From Nocardia wallacei (GTDB lineage Bacteria; Actinomycetota; Actinomycetes; Mycobacteriales; Mycobacteriaceae), in assembly GCF_014466955.1 (NCBI RefSeq), contig NZ_AP023396.1, positions 7,502,001 through 7,566,000 on the forward strand: 64,000 nucleotides of DNA, read 5' to 3'. The notes under the pieces are model-generated. The model did not search any database. It had not been told where the DNA came from and saw only the letters and a list, made by a program, of their open reading frames with translations. Positions 8,708 to 17,936 of the stretch are shown in pieces. Numbering within the stretch: the first letter of the stretch is position 1; every line of letters starts with the position of its first letter. The position numbers were made by a program, and so were the translations under genes.

Positions 8708-10222
8708 CTACTCCGGGAAGTAGGCGGGGTCGGGTTCGCAGGTGCGGTCCGCGGCGGGCAGGGTTCCGGTGCCGAGGTAGGTGTTGACGATATCGTTGAC
8801 ACAGGGACTCAGCCCGACGCGGAAGGCGCCGTGAATCCTGGTGTGCGCCAAAGTAACCAGTCGGGAGGCGGTCAGATCGCGGTGCAGCGCCAGGGTCTGC
8901 GGATAGGCGGTCCGGGTGTCGTGCACGGTGCCCAGCAGCAGCGCCGGAACCGCGTTGTGCACCTCGGTCGGCGGTTCGACCGGTTCGGGCCAGAACGCGC
9001 AGGCGGTGATGTTGTTGGCGAACGCGCCGAACACCGGCTGGCTGGCCCGGACCGCCTCGATATTGCGGTAGTACCACGCCGGGTCGCGCGGCGCGGCGCG
9101 GTCACCGCACAGCACCGCGGCCATGCCGGAGGCCTCCGTCGGGACGGCGCCGGCGATCTTGGTCTTCAACCGCCGCATGTCGACGGGACGCCCCGAGACA
9201 CCGTCCTCGATGATCCCCAGCGCGTCGGCCAGGTCGGCGTTCAGCTTCGGATTGACCAGCAGCGCGAGCAACATCATCGGCACCGTGTGCTCGTCGATGA
9301 GATACGCCTCGCTCACGACCGGATGCGCGGCCGCGCGGTGGACGAGTTCCTCGACGAAGGCGCGCACCTGGGCGGGGGTGGACCCGAAGTGGTATTCGGC
9401 ATCGTGGCGCGCCGCCCAGATCGCCCAATCGTCCAGTGCCGCTTCGTTGGTCGCGCCCATGTCCTGGAACATGCCGATCCAGTACCGATCCGGATCGACC
9501 CCGCTGTCGAGCACGAAACGGTCGGCGCGGTCACCGAACATCTGCATATAGACCGCGCCGAGATAGCTGCCGTAGGAGCCGCCGTAGTAACTCGTCCGAG
9601 ATTCGCCGAGAGCGCCGCGGATGACGTCCATGTCGCGGGCGACGTTGCGGGTGGTGGACATGCGCGCCCGGTCCGGGTCCGGCGCCACGCACGAGGTGGC
9701 CAGGGCGGCGGCCAGCGCGGTGTCGCGGGCGTAACCGAAGACGTCGAACCCGGCCGAGAACAGCATGGTGGGCAGCGGCAGCGCGCACTCCACCCGCTCG
9801 GAGCGGCCGATGCCGCGCGGATCCATGCCGATGAGGTCGTACTGGGCGCGGACGTCCGGCGTGAGCCGATCGCGCACGGTGACCATCATGGCCAGCCCCG
9901 GACTACCCGGTCCGCCCGGATTCGACAGCATGATGCCGCGCCGCCGGGCGGGATCGGTGGCGGCGATGCGGGAGATCGCGACCGTGGTCGTGCGCCCGTC
10001 GGGCCGGGAGTAGTCGAGCGGGACGACCACGCCCGCACACTGCGCCCCCGCCGCGTCGAGTGCCGGATGGTCGCACGGCCGCCAGTCCAGTTTCTGGTGA
10101 TAGAACCGGTCCAGCGCGGCGGCCGGTGGATCGTCGGCGCCCGCCGGGACCGCGGACACCGTGGCGGCCCCGGCGGTGAGCACCATTCCCAGCACGATCC
10201 GTCGAATCCACCGACCCCGCAT
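8708..10222 (-). CDS. Exported alpha/beta hydrolase, tripeptidyl-aminopeptidase-like
   Basis: A 504-residue protein with a signal peptide (MRGRWIRRIVLGMVLTAGAA, cleavage after PAGA). The N-terminal block DWRPCDHP and QCAGVVVPLDYSRPDG is typical of SlpD/E-type and CaeA-like mycobacterial proteases. The oxyanion segment LSNPGGPGSPG, DLIGMDPRGIGRSE and nucleophile elbow YYGGSYGSYLG give the catalytic core. A TAP C-terminal domain ends with the histidine-containing HTRIHGAF. The start has CGAGGGAG upstream, and a longer reading to 10384 lacks a signal. Peptide cleavage is inferred from the family. Confidence 0.88.
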   Translation of the reverse strand: MRGRWIRRIVLGMVLTAGAATVSAVPAGADDPPAAALDRFYHQKLDWRPCDHPALDAAGAQCAGVVVPLDYSRPDGRTTTVAISRIAATDPARRRGIMLSNPGGPGSPGLAMMVTVRDRLTPDVRAQYDLIGMDPRGIGRSERVECALPLPTMLFSAGFDVFGYARDTALAAALATSCVAPDPDRARMSTTRNVARDMDVIRGALGESRTSYYGGSYGSYLGAVYMQMFGDRADRFVLDSGVDPDRYWIGMFQDMGATNEAALDDWAIWAARHDAEYHFGSTPAQVRAFVEELVHRAAAHPVVSEAYLIDEHTVPMMLLALLVNPKLNADLADALGIIEDGVSGRPVDMRRLKTKIAGAVPTEASGMAAVLCGDRAAPRDPAWYYRNIEAVRASQPVFGAFANNITACAFWPEPVEPPTEVHNAVPALLLGTVHDTRTAYPQTLALHRDLTASRLVTLAHTRIHGAFRVGLSPCVNDIVNTYLGTGTLPAADRTCEPDPAYFPE

Positions 10223-10298
10223 CGAATCTCCCTCGCCGTGTACGTCTGCACCCGAACGGTACGCTGCGTGCTTCGGGTCCGCCGCAATGGTTTCCGCG

Positions 10299-11048
10299 TC
10301 AGTCCCCGCAGGCGCCGCAGGAGATGTTGACCTGGGTGCCGGTGAGCGATCGGCCGCGGTCGGAGGCGACGAATGCCGCGACATGCCCGACGTCCGACAG
10401 CGTGGCGGCCCGTTTCAGCAGGGTGCCGTCGATGATGCCCTTGCGCGCCTGCTCGGTTTCCGGGATGTCCGGGAAGGTGTCGATGATGCCGCCGGTCAGC
10501 AGCGAGACGACCCGGATGCCGTACGGACCGAGGTCGGCCGCCCACTGTCGCCGCAGCGCGTCCGCGGTATCCATACCTACCTGCACATTGCCGAGCCCCG
10601 GAAACTTGTGCACGGGATCCGAGCCGCCGAAGAACAGGATGACCCCGGACTTCTGCTGGATCATGTGCCGCGCGGCGGCCTGGGTGGTGGCCAGCTGCGT
10701 CCGGGCGACCTTGGCGATCGAGTCGGCGAAGACGTCCACCGGGATGTCGACGAGCGGCTGGAACAGCCCGTCGTGGCTGATCACATTGACCGAGATGTCC
10801 AGGCTGCCGGACTTCTCGGCCACCGCGTCGGCGTGGTCGGCGACGGCGGCGGCGTCCAGCGCGTCCACCACGGCGGTCTCGGCGCGGCCACCGGACCCGC
10901 GGATCTCGTCGGCGACCTTGTCGAGCGTGGCGGCGGTGCGGCCCACCAGGTGGCAGCTCGCGCCCTCGGCGGCGAAGCCCTTCGCCAGCGCGGATCCGAT
11001 GGACCCGCCGGCGCCGTAGATGACCGCGGTCTTGTTCTCGAGCAACAT
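10299..11048 (-). CDS. SDR-family protein lacking the canonical Tyr/Lys
   Basis: A 249-residue Rossmann protein. It has a cofactor motif VIYGAGGSIGSALAKGF (residues 9-25), VGRT suggesting NADP(H) preference, and NVISHDG in place of the NNAG loop. At the catalytic helix the sequence is GNVQVGMDTADALRRQWAAD. Aligned through the following LGPYGIRV, the usual YxxxK positions hold Val and Met. The protein may therefore be non-catalytic or use other residues. It has GGAGAG upstream of ATG and lies beside a LuxR-type ATPase regulator on the same strand. Confidence 0.85.
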   Translation of the reverse strand: MLLENKTAVIYGAGGSIGSALAKGFAAEGASCHLVGRTAATLDKVADEIRGSGGRAETAVVDALDAAAVADHADAVAEKSGSLDISVNVISHDGLFQPLVDIPVDVFADSIAKVARTQLATTQAAARHMIQQKSGVILFFGGSDPVHKFPGLGNVQVGMDTADALRRQWAADLGPYGIRVVSLLTGGIIDTFPDIPETEQARKGIIDGTLLKRAATLSDVGHVAAFVASDRGRSLTGTQVNISCGACGD

Positions 11049-11176
11049 GACGTTCTCTCCTGTCGGTACTGAACCTGCAGGAAGAAAGCTATTTCGCCGG
11101 TCGGCCGGGCCGCATCGGTCGCATGACCGGCGTTCGCCGGGGCGGCGGGACCGCCGGATAGGTCATCGGCTCCCGG

Positions 11177-13930
11177 TCACAGGTCGAGCTGGGCCAGTTC
11201 GATGCGCCGGGTGACGCCGAGCTTCGGATACGCCTTGTACAGGTGGTGCCCGACGGTGCGCGGGCTGAGGAACAACTGCGCGCCGATCTCGCGGTTGCTG
11301 TGCCCGGCCGCCGCCAGCCGCACCACCTGAACCTCCTGCGGCGTCAGCGTTTTCAGCGGGTCGCCGCGGTGCTCGGCGGGCTGTTCGCCGAGCGCGGCCA
11401 GTTCGACCCGGGCGCGGTCGGCCCAGTCGCGGGCGCCGACGCGATCGAAGGCGTCCATTGCCGCCACCAGCGGGACGCGGGCATCGGCCCGGCGACGGCG
11501 GCGGCGCAGCCATTCGCCGAAAGACAGCTGGGTGCGGGCGCGGTCGTAGGGTCCGCCGTGCCGCTCGTGCAGTTCCAGTGCGGTGCGGTAATGCTTCTCC
11601 GCATCGTCGTCGGTACCGGCCGTGAGGGCGTGGCAGCGGTGTAACAGGGCCTCTCCCACGGGGTTCGGTATCGCGCGGGCCCAGCGCTCGAACGCGGGCA
11701 GATGTGCCGCGGCGCGCTCGGGGAACCCGCCGCGGACGGCCGCCTCGACGTGGTCGGGCACGGCACGGATCAGGAAGTCGTACGCGACCGGGCCGGTACA
11801 GACGCGGTCCAGGGCGTCGACGACCGCCTCGAACCGGCCCGCCGACAGGTCCGTGAGCGCGAGTCCCCAGGTCGCCAGCGCGGCATGGGTCGGATGTCGT
11901 CGGGACAGCAGCGGTTCGACGTCCGCGGCGAGCGCCCGGGCGTGCTCCGCGTCGCCCGCCACCGCGGCCAGCCACACCTCGACCGCCCGCAACACGGCCG
12001 CCTCGGTATCCATCTCGAGTTCGAGGGCGAGCGAAATGCCTTCCGCCACAGCCGTTCGCGCCTGCAGGAACTGTCCGTTCAGCAGCCGCGCGAGCGCCAG
12101 CATCTCGAGAGAGTACGGGATCCACAGCACCGCACCCGTCGAGCGGGCCTCGTCCAGCGCGGCATCCATGATCGCCGCGGTGCCCGCGTCGTCGGCGAGC
12201 ATCACCCCGCTGAACGCCGCGACGATCTTGTGCAGGCCGTCGACGTCGGCGCCCCGCGCCACGCGCACCTGCTCGGCCATGGCGCCGACCGCCGCCGCGG
12301 GCCGCCCGGCCAGGAAATCGGCCCAGGCGAGCTGGGCGGCGACGTGGCTGCGCAGCGGCGAATTCGCGGGCAGGCGAAGGGATTCGAAGTAGCCGACCGT
12401 GCGCTCCAGCAGATCGCGGCGGCCCGCGTCGCGCGCGCAACAGGCGGCCTCGGACAGGATGTAGACCGCGCGCTCGGGGTCGTGGCCGACCACCAGTTCC
12501 GCCGCCTGCAGGGCGAGTTCGGCGTCGCGGGCGGGTGAGGTGCGCTCGTATTCGATCTGCGCCTTGATATGGGTTGCCGCCGCGCGGATTCCGTTGTCGG
12601 TGGTGAGCGCGGTGGCCTCGGTGGCCAGCCGGTCGGCCCGGTCCGGCCGGCCGGCGTCGTAGGCGGCGCGGGCGGCCAGCAGAACCCGCCGGGCCCGGTG
12701 CTCGGGGTCGGCGCTGAGTCGCGCGGCGCGGTCGTAGGCCGCCGACACCGCCATCGCCCCGCCGCGGTGCTGCGCTCGCCGGGCCGTGTGTTCGAGTTCG
12801 GTGGCCACCCGCTCGTCCGGTTCGGTCGTGGCGGCGGCGAGGTGCCAGGTGCGGCGGTCGGCGTCCGCGTCGGCGGTGAGCACCCGGGCGAATGCCTCGT
12901 GCACGGCGACGCGCTGATGATGGGCCGCTTGCTGGTAGGCGGCGGCGCGGATCAGCGGATGCCGAAACGTCAGGCTGTCGGTGGATATCGCGACGAGATC
13001 GGCGTGTTCGGCGGGCCCGAGATCGGCGGCCGTGAGCCCGAACGCGGCCCCCACGCCCAGGATGGCATCGACGCCCGCACCGGTATCGGCCGCCGCGATC
13101 AACAGCAGTGTGCGTGTAGCCGAAGGCAATTCGGTGATCTGGGCCCGGAAGCTCTCCTGTACACGACGAGTCACGGGGAGCGGGCCGACCTCGTGCATCG
13201 GGTCGGCGTGCCCCGCGCGTTCGGCGGTCCGGCGCGCCATGCCGAGTTCGATGAGCGCCAACGGATTACCGGCCGACTCGGCCAGCACCCGTTCACGGCC
13301 GGGCACGGTCAGCCCCGGTGCGCGCTCGGCGAGCAATCGCAGGGCCGCCGGGCGCGGGAGACCACTCAGGCGCAGCGTTTCGATGCCCGGGGTGGCGAAC
13401 GGTGAGGCGGTCTCCCGCACGGCGAACACGACCGCGATCGAGTCGGCGTGGAAGCGGCGGGTGGCGAACAGCAGCGCGTCGGAGGAGCTGCGATCGAGCC
13501 ACTGCGCGTCGTCGACGAGGACCAGAGTCGGTGTCTCGGCGGCCAGTTCGGCCAGCAGCGTCAGGGTGGCCGCGCCGACGAGGAAGCGGTTCGCCTCGGG
13601 CGCCTCGATCTGCCCGAACGCCGCCCGCAGCGCCGCCTCCTGCGGTCCGGGCAGCCCGCCGAGTCGATCCAGGTAGGGGTACAGCAGCAGATGCAATGCG
13701 CCGAAGGCGAGTTCGGCCTCGGACTCGACGCCGACGCCGCGCACCACCCGCATCCCGGCCGCCGCGGTCGCGGCGTACTCCACCAGGGCGGACTTCCCGA
13801 TACCCGCCTCGCCCCGGATCACCAGAGACCGGCCGGCGCCCGCCCTGGCGTCGGCGAGCAGCCCATCGATCTCGGCCTGCTCGCTGTCACGACCTGCCAA
13901 CACGTCCGCCAGCGTAACGCCGCCCGCCAC
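11177..13930 (-). CDS. LuxR-family regulator with N-terminal AAA ATPase (LAL type)
   Basis: A protein of about 917 residues and a large ATP-binding LuxR-like regulator. The Walker A motif GEAGIGKSALVEYAA and Walker B LVLVDDAQWLDRSSSDALL lie in the first 150 residues. A TPR-like helical sensor region covers the middle. The C-terminus carries a LuxR HTH (LTPQEVQVVRLAAAGHSNRE, then SPRTVGHHLYKAYPKLGV). The start is uncertain: GTG at 13930 or 13903 are the best candidates. The neighbouring SDR gene, 128 bp downstream on the same strand, may be a target. Confidence 0.88.
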   Translation of the reverse strand: MAGGVTLADVLAGRDSEQAEIDGLLADARAGAGRSLVIRGEAGIGKSALVEYAATAAAGMRVVRGVGVESEAELAFGALHLLLYPYLDRLGGLPGPQEAALRAAFGQIEAPEANRFLVGAATLTLLAELAAETPTLVLVDDAQWLDRSSSDALLFATRRFHADSIAVVFAVRETASPFATPGIETLRLSGLPRPAALRLLAERAPGLTVPGRERVLAESAGNPLALIELGMARRTAERAGHADPMHEVGPLPVTRRVQESFRAQITELPSATRTLLLIAAADTGAGVDAILGVGAAFGLTAADLGPAEHADLVAISTDSLTFRHPLIRAAAYQQAAHHQRVAVHEAFARVLTADADADRRTWHLAAATTEPDERVATELEHTARRAQHRGGAMAVSAAYDRAARLSADPEHRARRVLLAARAAYDAGRPDRADRLATEATALTTDNGIRAAATHIKAQIEYERTSPARDAELALQAAELVVGHDPERAVYILSEAACCARDAGRRDLLERTVGYFESLRLPANSPLRSHVAAQLAWADFLAGRPAAAVGAMAEQVRVARGADVDGLHKIVAAFSGVMLADDAGTAAIMDAALDEARSTGAVLWIPYSLEMLALARLLNGQFLQARTAVAEGISLALELEMDTEAAVLRAVEVWLAAVAGDAEHARALAADVEPLLSRRHPTHAALATWGLALTDLSAGRFEAVVDALDRVCTGPVAYDFLIRAVPDHVEAAVRGGFPERAAAHLPAFERWARAIPNPVGEALLHRCHALTAGTDDDAEKHYRTALELHERHGGPYDRARTQLSFGEWLRRRRRRADARVPLVAAMDAFDRVGARDWADRARVELAALGEQPAEHRGDPLKTLTPQEVQVVRLAAAGHSNREIGAQLFLSPRTVGHHLYKAYPKLGVTRRIELAQLDL

Positions 13931-13953
13931 CCGGTATTGCCGGTCGGCAGCGC

Positions 13954-14343
13954 TCAGAAGACCTCGACGGACATGTCGGAGACATCGCGGGTCTCCAGCA
14001 CGTCGTGCAGCACCGTGACGACGACCTGCACCACGTGGTCGCGGTCCAGCCCGTCGTCGTCCGCCCGGAGCACATAGGCCGAATCGAGTTCGGCGAAGCC
14101 GAGATCGCCGAGTGACGCGAGCTGCCGGTCGGTGAACCCGGCCGCGCTCGACCCGCCGCGCAGCCGCCGCCACAGCGAACGCCGGCGCGGCCGGTCCGGA
14201 TACGCCACCTCGATGTGGAAGACGTTACCCGCCGACGAAAGCCATTGGACCAGACCGCAACCGGTATCGATCACGGCGGTCCCGTCACCCGTGGCGACCG
14301 AGCGATGCACCGCATCCCGCACGAAGTCCGGTAGCGAACTCAT
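13954..14343 (-). CDS. Hypothetical protein
   Basis: A 129-residue protein starting MSSLPDFVRDAVHRSVATGD, with GGGGA eight bases upstream. An alternative ATG lies two codons earlier. It has a mixed alpha/beta pattern with strands GTAVIDTGCGLVQWL and NVFHIEVAYP and a basic linker RPRRRSLWRRLRGG. A terminal helix DHVVQVVVTVLHDVLETRD follows. It could be a small YbjN-like chaperone fold, but this is only a resemblance. It lies just upstream of the LAL regulator on the same strand, with a gap of about 23 bp. Confidence 0.7.
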   Translation of the reverse strand: MSSLPDFVRDAVHRSVATGDGTAVIDTGCGLVQWLSSAGNVFHIEVAYPDRPRRRSLWRRLRGGSSAAGFTDRQLASLGDLGFAELDSAYVLRADDDGLDRDHVVQVVVTVLHDVLETRDVSDMSVEVF

Positions 14344-14534
14344 CCCCATATTCCCCAAACCGTCCGATGCGAGCCCGGCCGCCGGACTGGCCGGTCGGTG
14401 TCCTGTCGACACGATGCTAGCGCGGCCGGACGCGCCACCCGCCCGATCCGATCCGGCGCCTGGGAAGTCACACGATCCGCTCATAAAACCGGTGTACGCT
14501 GCGCGAACGTTCGTGACCGAAGCTAAGGAGTCGC

Positions 14535-15737
14535 ATGTCCAGGACTGCGTATCGGATGGCCGTGCCGGGCGTCGTGTTCGCCCTCGCGTTGCTACCGCCC
14601 ACCGCCGGAGCCCAACCACTCCGGCCGACCTTCCCGGTGGGCGCACCGGGCTACACCGTCGAGGTGAACAGTCCCGAGGGCAGTCCCGGTTACATCTACT
14701 ACTCGAGCGGCCTCAGCGCCGCCGCGCTGGTACCCGGCCTCGCGCCCGCGCTGGCGCAGTTGCCGGCCACCGCGCCCGCCAATGTGGTGCTGGACAAGTC
14801 GGGTCGCGAGGTGTGGCGGTACACCCCGCCGCCCGGGCAGGACGTGTCGAACTTCCGCACCCAGACCTATCGGGGCGAGCGGGTGCTGACCTGGTGGCAG
14901 GGCGCCACCGAGGGCGGGCACGGCGCCGGTGTCGACTACATCGCCGACGAGCACGGCACTGTCATCGAAACGCTCTCGCCGCCGGACGATTCCAGTGACG
15001 TGCACGAGTTCCGGCTCACGCCCGACGGCCACGCGCTGATCACCTCCTACCGAGAGATCACCGCGGATTTGACGGCGATCGGCGGCCCGCGGGACGCACG
15101 CATGTACGACACCGTCGCGACGGTCATGGATGTCGAGAGCAAGCGAGTGCTGTTGCGGTGGAGCGCCGCCGAACACGTGCCGCTCACCGACACCACCGAG
15201 CCCGGTCTGCTTCCGGGCAGCCGGATCTACGACCCGTACCACATCAACTCGATCAGCCTCGGTCCCGACGGCAACCTGGTCGTCTCGATGCGCAATACCT
15301 CCACGATCTACGGCGTGGACATCCGGACCGGTTCCGTCACTTGGCAACTCGGCGGCAAGCGCTCCACCTTCGATCTCGGGCCCGGCGTGCAGTTCGCCTT
15401 CCAGCACGACGCCGAATTCACCGATCCCACGACGCTGCGCCTGTTCAACAACAACTCGAACGGGTTCTCGACGCTCGGGCCGTCCAGTGTCCAGTGGATC
15501 CACCTCGACTTCGCGGCCGGCCGAGCCACGTTGGTACGCAACCAGACCCACCCGGAGGGACTCGTGGCGTTCGCCATGGGCGGCGCCGAATCGCTGCCCG
15601 GCGGCAACACGCTGGTCGGCTGGGGCATGGCTCCGCACATCTCCGAGTTCACGCCCGGCGGCGCGCTGGTCTACGACGCCGCGCTACCCGTCGGCACCTA
15701 CCGCGCGTATTCGGACGACTGGGCTCCCGCGCCCTGA
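14535..15737 (+). CDS. Exported arylsulfotransferase-like beta-propeller protein
   Basis: A 400-residue protein with signal peptide MSRTAYRMAVPGVVFALALL and cleavage near TAGAQ. The rest matches the ASST/arylsulfotransferase family: VLDKSGREVWRYTPPPG, GERVLTWWQGATEGGHGAG, DVHEFRLTPDGHALITSY, YHINSISLGPDGNLVVSMRN, VTWQLGGKRSTFDLG and FQHDAEF. Candidate catalytic histidines are those in YHIN and FQHD. True sulfotransferase activity is uncertain in the actinobacterial branch. AAGGAG precedes the ATG. Confidence 0.85.
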   Translation: MSRTAYRMAVPGVVFALALLPPTAGAQPLRPTFPVGAPGYTVEVNSPEGSPGYIYYSSGLSAAALVPGLAPALAQLPATAPANVVLDKSGREVWRYTPPPGQDVSNFRTQTYRGERVLTWWQGATEGGHGAGVDYIADEHGTVIETLSPPDDSSDVHEFRLTPDGHALITSYREITADLTAIGGPRDARMYDTVATVMDVESKRVLLRWSAAEHVPLTDTTEPGLLPGSRIYDPYHINSISLGPDGNLVVSMRNTSTIYGVDIRTGSVTWQLGGKRSTFDLGPGVQFAFQHDAEFTDPTTLRLFNNNSNGFSTLGPSSVQWIHLDFAAGRATLVRNQTHPEGLVAFAMGGAESLPGGNTLVGWGMAPHISEFTPGGALVYDAALPVGTYRAYSDDWAPAP

Positions 15738-15766
15738 GCCGCGACGGATCTCACCCGCACCGCCGA

Positions 15767-16429
15767 TCACGAAACCGTGCCCGCGCCCCAACTCGGGCTC
15801 TGGGCAACCAGTTTCGGGTCGGTGAGGCGGTGCGGGTTGCCGCCGTCGCGGTACATCGCCCAGACCTCGGCTCCGCCGTTGCCCTGCGCATCACGGACGA
15901 ACCTGGTGAAGAGGATCTCGGTGCCGTCTCGGGACAGGGCCGGGTGGCCCACCGCCTCGTCGATGAGCTGACGTACCCGGCGGCCCTCGAGGTCGGTCTC
16001 GTAGATCTCGGACCGGTTCTTGCCCCCGCGGTTACTGGTGAACACGATCGCACTGCCGTCGCGGGTGAATACCGGCTCGGAGTTGTAGAAACCGTCCGAC
16101 AGCAACTGCCGGGCCTCGGACCCGTCCGCGTTCATCAGCCAAAGCGTGTCCGCCCGGGTGAACGCGATCTTCGAACCGTCCGGCGAGAAACTCGGATCAC
16201 TGCCCGCCCCGATCCGGACAACGCCGGTCCCATCGGGATTCATCACGAACACCGACTGCCAGTCGTCGGCGAACGCGATTCGCGCGGGATGCGGGGGCGG
16301 TCCCGCTTCCTTCGCGCAGCCGGAGACCAGCACGGCCGTGACGACGGCCACCGACACGGCCCACAACCGCCGGCCCCCGGCCGAAACGATTCGAGCACCC
16401 GAACGTCCGATACGTGACATACCACGCAT
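15767..16429 (-). CDS. Lipoprotein with TolB-like WD40/PD40 repeats
   Basis: A 220-residue protein. A basic start and hydrophobic segment (WAVSVAVVTAVLVSGC) gives a lipobox with the cysteine at about residue 34. The mature part has PD40-type propeller repeats: DPSFSPDGSKIAFTR, EPVFTRDGSAIVFTSNRGG and HPALSRDGTEILFTRF. It is short for a full propeller (about four blades). A periplasm-facing binding role is inferred. The start could be 16429 or 16420. Confidence 0.82.
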   Translation of the reverse strand: MRGMSRIGRSGARIVSAGGRRLWAVSVAVVTAVLVSGCAKEAGPPPHPARIAFADDWQSVFVMNPDGTGVVRIGAGSDPSFSPDGSKIAFTRADTLWLMNADGSEARQLLSDGFYNSEPVFTRDGSAIVFTSNRGGKNRSEIYETDLEGRRVRQLIDEAVGHPALSRDGTEILFTRFVRDAQGNGGAEVWAMYRDGGNPHRLTDPKLVAQSPSWGAGTVS

Positions 16430-16440
16430 CGTCCCAGGGA

Positions 16441-16656
16441 TTACCGGCGATGGAGGCGCCTGGGCGGGATACCGGACAGCTCCCGTTCCGCGCACCGCTC
16501 CACCAGGATCGGGGTGAAGTTCCGCACCGCCGAGTTGGAGAAGCGCTCATGGAAGCGTTCGACGGTCGCTGCGATGGTGGCCGACGGAACCTCGGGATGA
16601 CCGGCGGCGAGTCGCTCGATGACGGTGTTGATCTGCACGGCCTCGTCGTTCTGCAT
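16441..16656 (-). CDS. Small three-helix-bundle dimerisation-domain protein
   Basis: A 71-residue protein, MQNDEAVQINTVIERL, followed by HPEVPSATIAATVERFHERF and RNFTPILVERCAERELS. This pattern (ERLaxxxPEVPxxtixxxVxxxxxxFxxxxxRxFxPxLVER) is common in small actinobacterial proteins thought to dimerise. The function is unknown. A perfect 16-bp dyad lies 74 bp upstream of the ATG. Confidence 0.75.
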   Translation of the reverse strand: MQNDEAVQINTVIERLAAGHPEVPSATIAATVERFHERFSNSAVRNFTPILVERCAERELSGIPPRRLHRR

Positions 16657-16729
16657 AGGACAGTCCTTGCCTTGCTCGCTCGTGTAGGGCCCACGTGTCC
16701 TGCTGTCCGGCATCCACCACGCACGCTGA

Positions 16730-16786
16730 CCGATAGAACTATCGGCGCACCAGAGTACCTTACCGTTGAATAGCGGTACGTTGAAT
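16730..16786. promoter_or_regulatory. Dyad and direct repeats upstream of the three-helix-bundle gene
   Basis: CCGATAGAACTATCGG (16730-16745) is a dyad with 7-bp arms around AA. The same gap holds TACCG/CGGTA arms (16761-16778) and two copies of CGTTGAAT starting at 16764 and 16779, one 15-bp period apart. They lie between the TPR gene stop and the start of the small gene, so they could be regulator sites or part of a terminator. Confidence 0.45.
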
Positions 16787-16809
16787 GGTGAGACATCGAT
16801 ACGTGCGGA

Positions 16810-17898
16810 TCAGCCTTGGCGCTTCCGGTCCTCCCGTAGTCGCTCGATGGCGCGCGTGGTCCACGTCGCGCGGGCGGCACCCGGTAGCTTCGTTGCCTCG
16901 TAGGCGATCAGCCGTTCCGCTGTCGCGTGACTGCCCAGCACCATGGTGAGGAGCAGGCGGTAGGACTCCGGCTGAGCCGGCGGGGGGCTCTCCTTGCCGG
17001 GCCGCGGCGCCGGACGGCTGTGCCCGACGGCGGCGGCGCGGCCCAGCCAGTATCGAGCCTCGGTGCCGCTACCCCGCTTCCGCAACAGCAGTCCCAGGCT
17101 TCTCGTCGCACCGGGCGTGCCGTTGTCGACCGCGCGGCGGAGCCAGCGTTCCGCCTCGCCCAGATCGCCGCGCTGATACAGCAGCCAACCCAGATTGTGT
17201 ATCGCGAAGGCATTGTCCGCCGCTGCCGCCCGCCGGTACCACTGTTCGGCTTCCAGCAGGTCGTGACGGTGCTGTGGCAGGCGGAACACGCGGCGCAACC
17301 GTGTGCGCCCGCCCGAACCGGCCACCCGCTCGTGCAGCAGCCGGCCCAGGTTGAACGCCGCGTCCGTGTCATCACCGAAAGCGGCTTTGCCGTACCAGTA
17401 TTCGGCCTCGGCGCGGTCGCCGGTTTCCTCCAGCAGCGATCCCAGGTGGTTCATGGCGCGGGTATTACCGCCCGCGGCGGCCACCCGGCACCAGCGGACC
17501 GCCTCGGATCGATTGCCGCACCGGGTCAGCAAGGCAGCCAAATTGTATGCGGCATAAGGGTTGTCGGCGGCCGCCTTGCGGTACCAGTGTTCGGCCGCGA
17601 CCAGATCGCCGTGTTCCTGGGCCAGCACTCCCATCTTGTTCTGCGCCGAAGCGTTGCCGGTGTCGGCGGTCTTGCGGTACCAGTACTCGGCCTGCGCACG
17701 CTCGCCGCGCTGCTCCCACAACCGGCCCAGCGCGACTGTGGCATCGAGGTTCTCGGCCTCCACCGCCCGATGGAGCCAGCGCTCGGCTTCGTTGAGTTCG
17801 CCTCGTTCGACGAGCAGCCATCCCAGACTCGCCATCGCGGCGGCGTCACCCTCCGCGGCGGCCGCGCGATACCGGTGTTCCGTCCGAGTCGCTGTCAT
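16810..17898 (-). CDS. Tetratricopeptide/Sel1-like repeat protein
   Basis: A 362-residue protein with start MTATRTEHRYRAAAAEGDAA and GGGAGGGA upstream. At least seven repeats of about 36 residues read as GDxxAAExWYRKAAxxGxxxAxxxLGxLL (for example GERAQAEYWYRKTADTGNAS, GDRAEAEYWYGKAAFGDDTD and GDLGEAERWLRRAVDNGTPG). Such solenoids bind partner proteins. A basic C-terminal segment follows. The IS481 element begins 43 bp upstream of the start codon, so the native promoter has probably been displaced. Confidence 0.85.
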   Translation of the reverse strand: MTATRTEHRYRAAAAEGDAAAMASLGWLLVERGELNEAERWLHRAVEAENLDATVALGRLWEQRGERAQAEYWYRKTADTGNASAQNKMGVLAQEHGDLVAAEHWYRKAAADNPYAAYNLAALLTRCGNRSEAVRWCRVAAAGGNTRAMNHLGSLLEETGDRAEAEYWYGKAAFGDDTDAAFNLGRLLHERVAGSGGRTRLRRVFRLPQHRHDLLEAEQWYRRAAAADNAFAIHNLGWLLYQRGDLGEAERWLRRAVDNGTPGATRSLGLLLRKRGSGTEARYWLGRAAAVGHSRPAPRPGKESPPPAQPESYRLLLTMVLGSHATAERLIAYEATKLPGAARATWTTRAIERLREDRKRQG

Positions 17899-17936
17899 CT
17901 GTCCCTCCCAGGGTGTCCGAACCGGCCCATGCTGAC

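Noticed and set aside
8162..10330. Plus-strand open frame of 722 codons
   Set aside because: It overlaps the quinone oxidoreductase and runs antisense to the TAP-like peptidase, both well supported.
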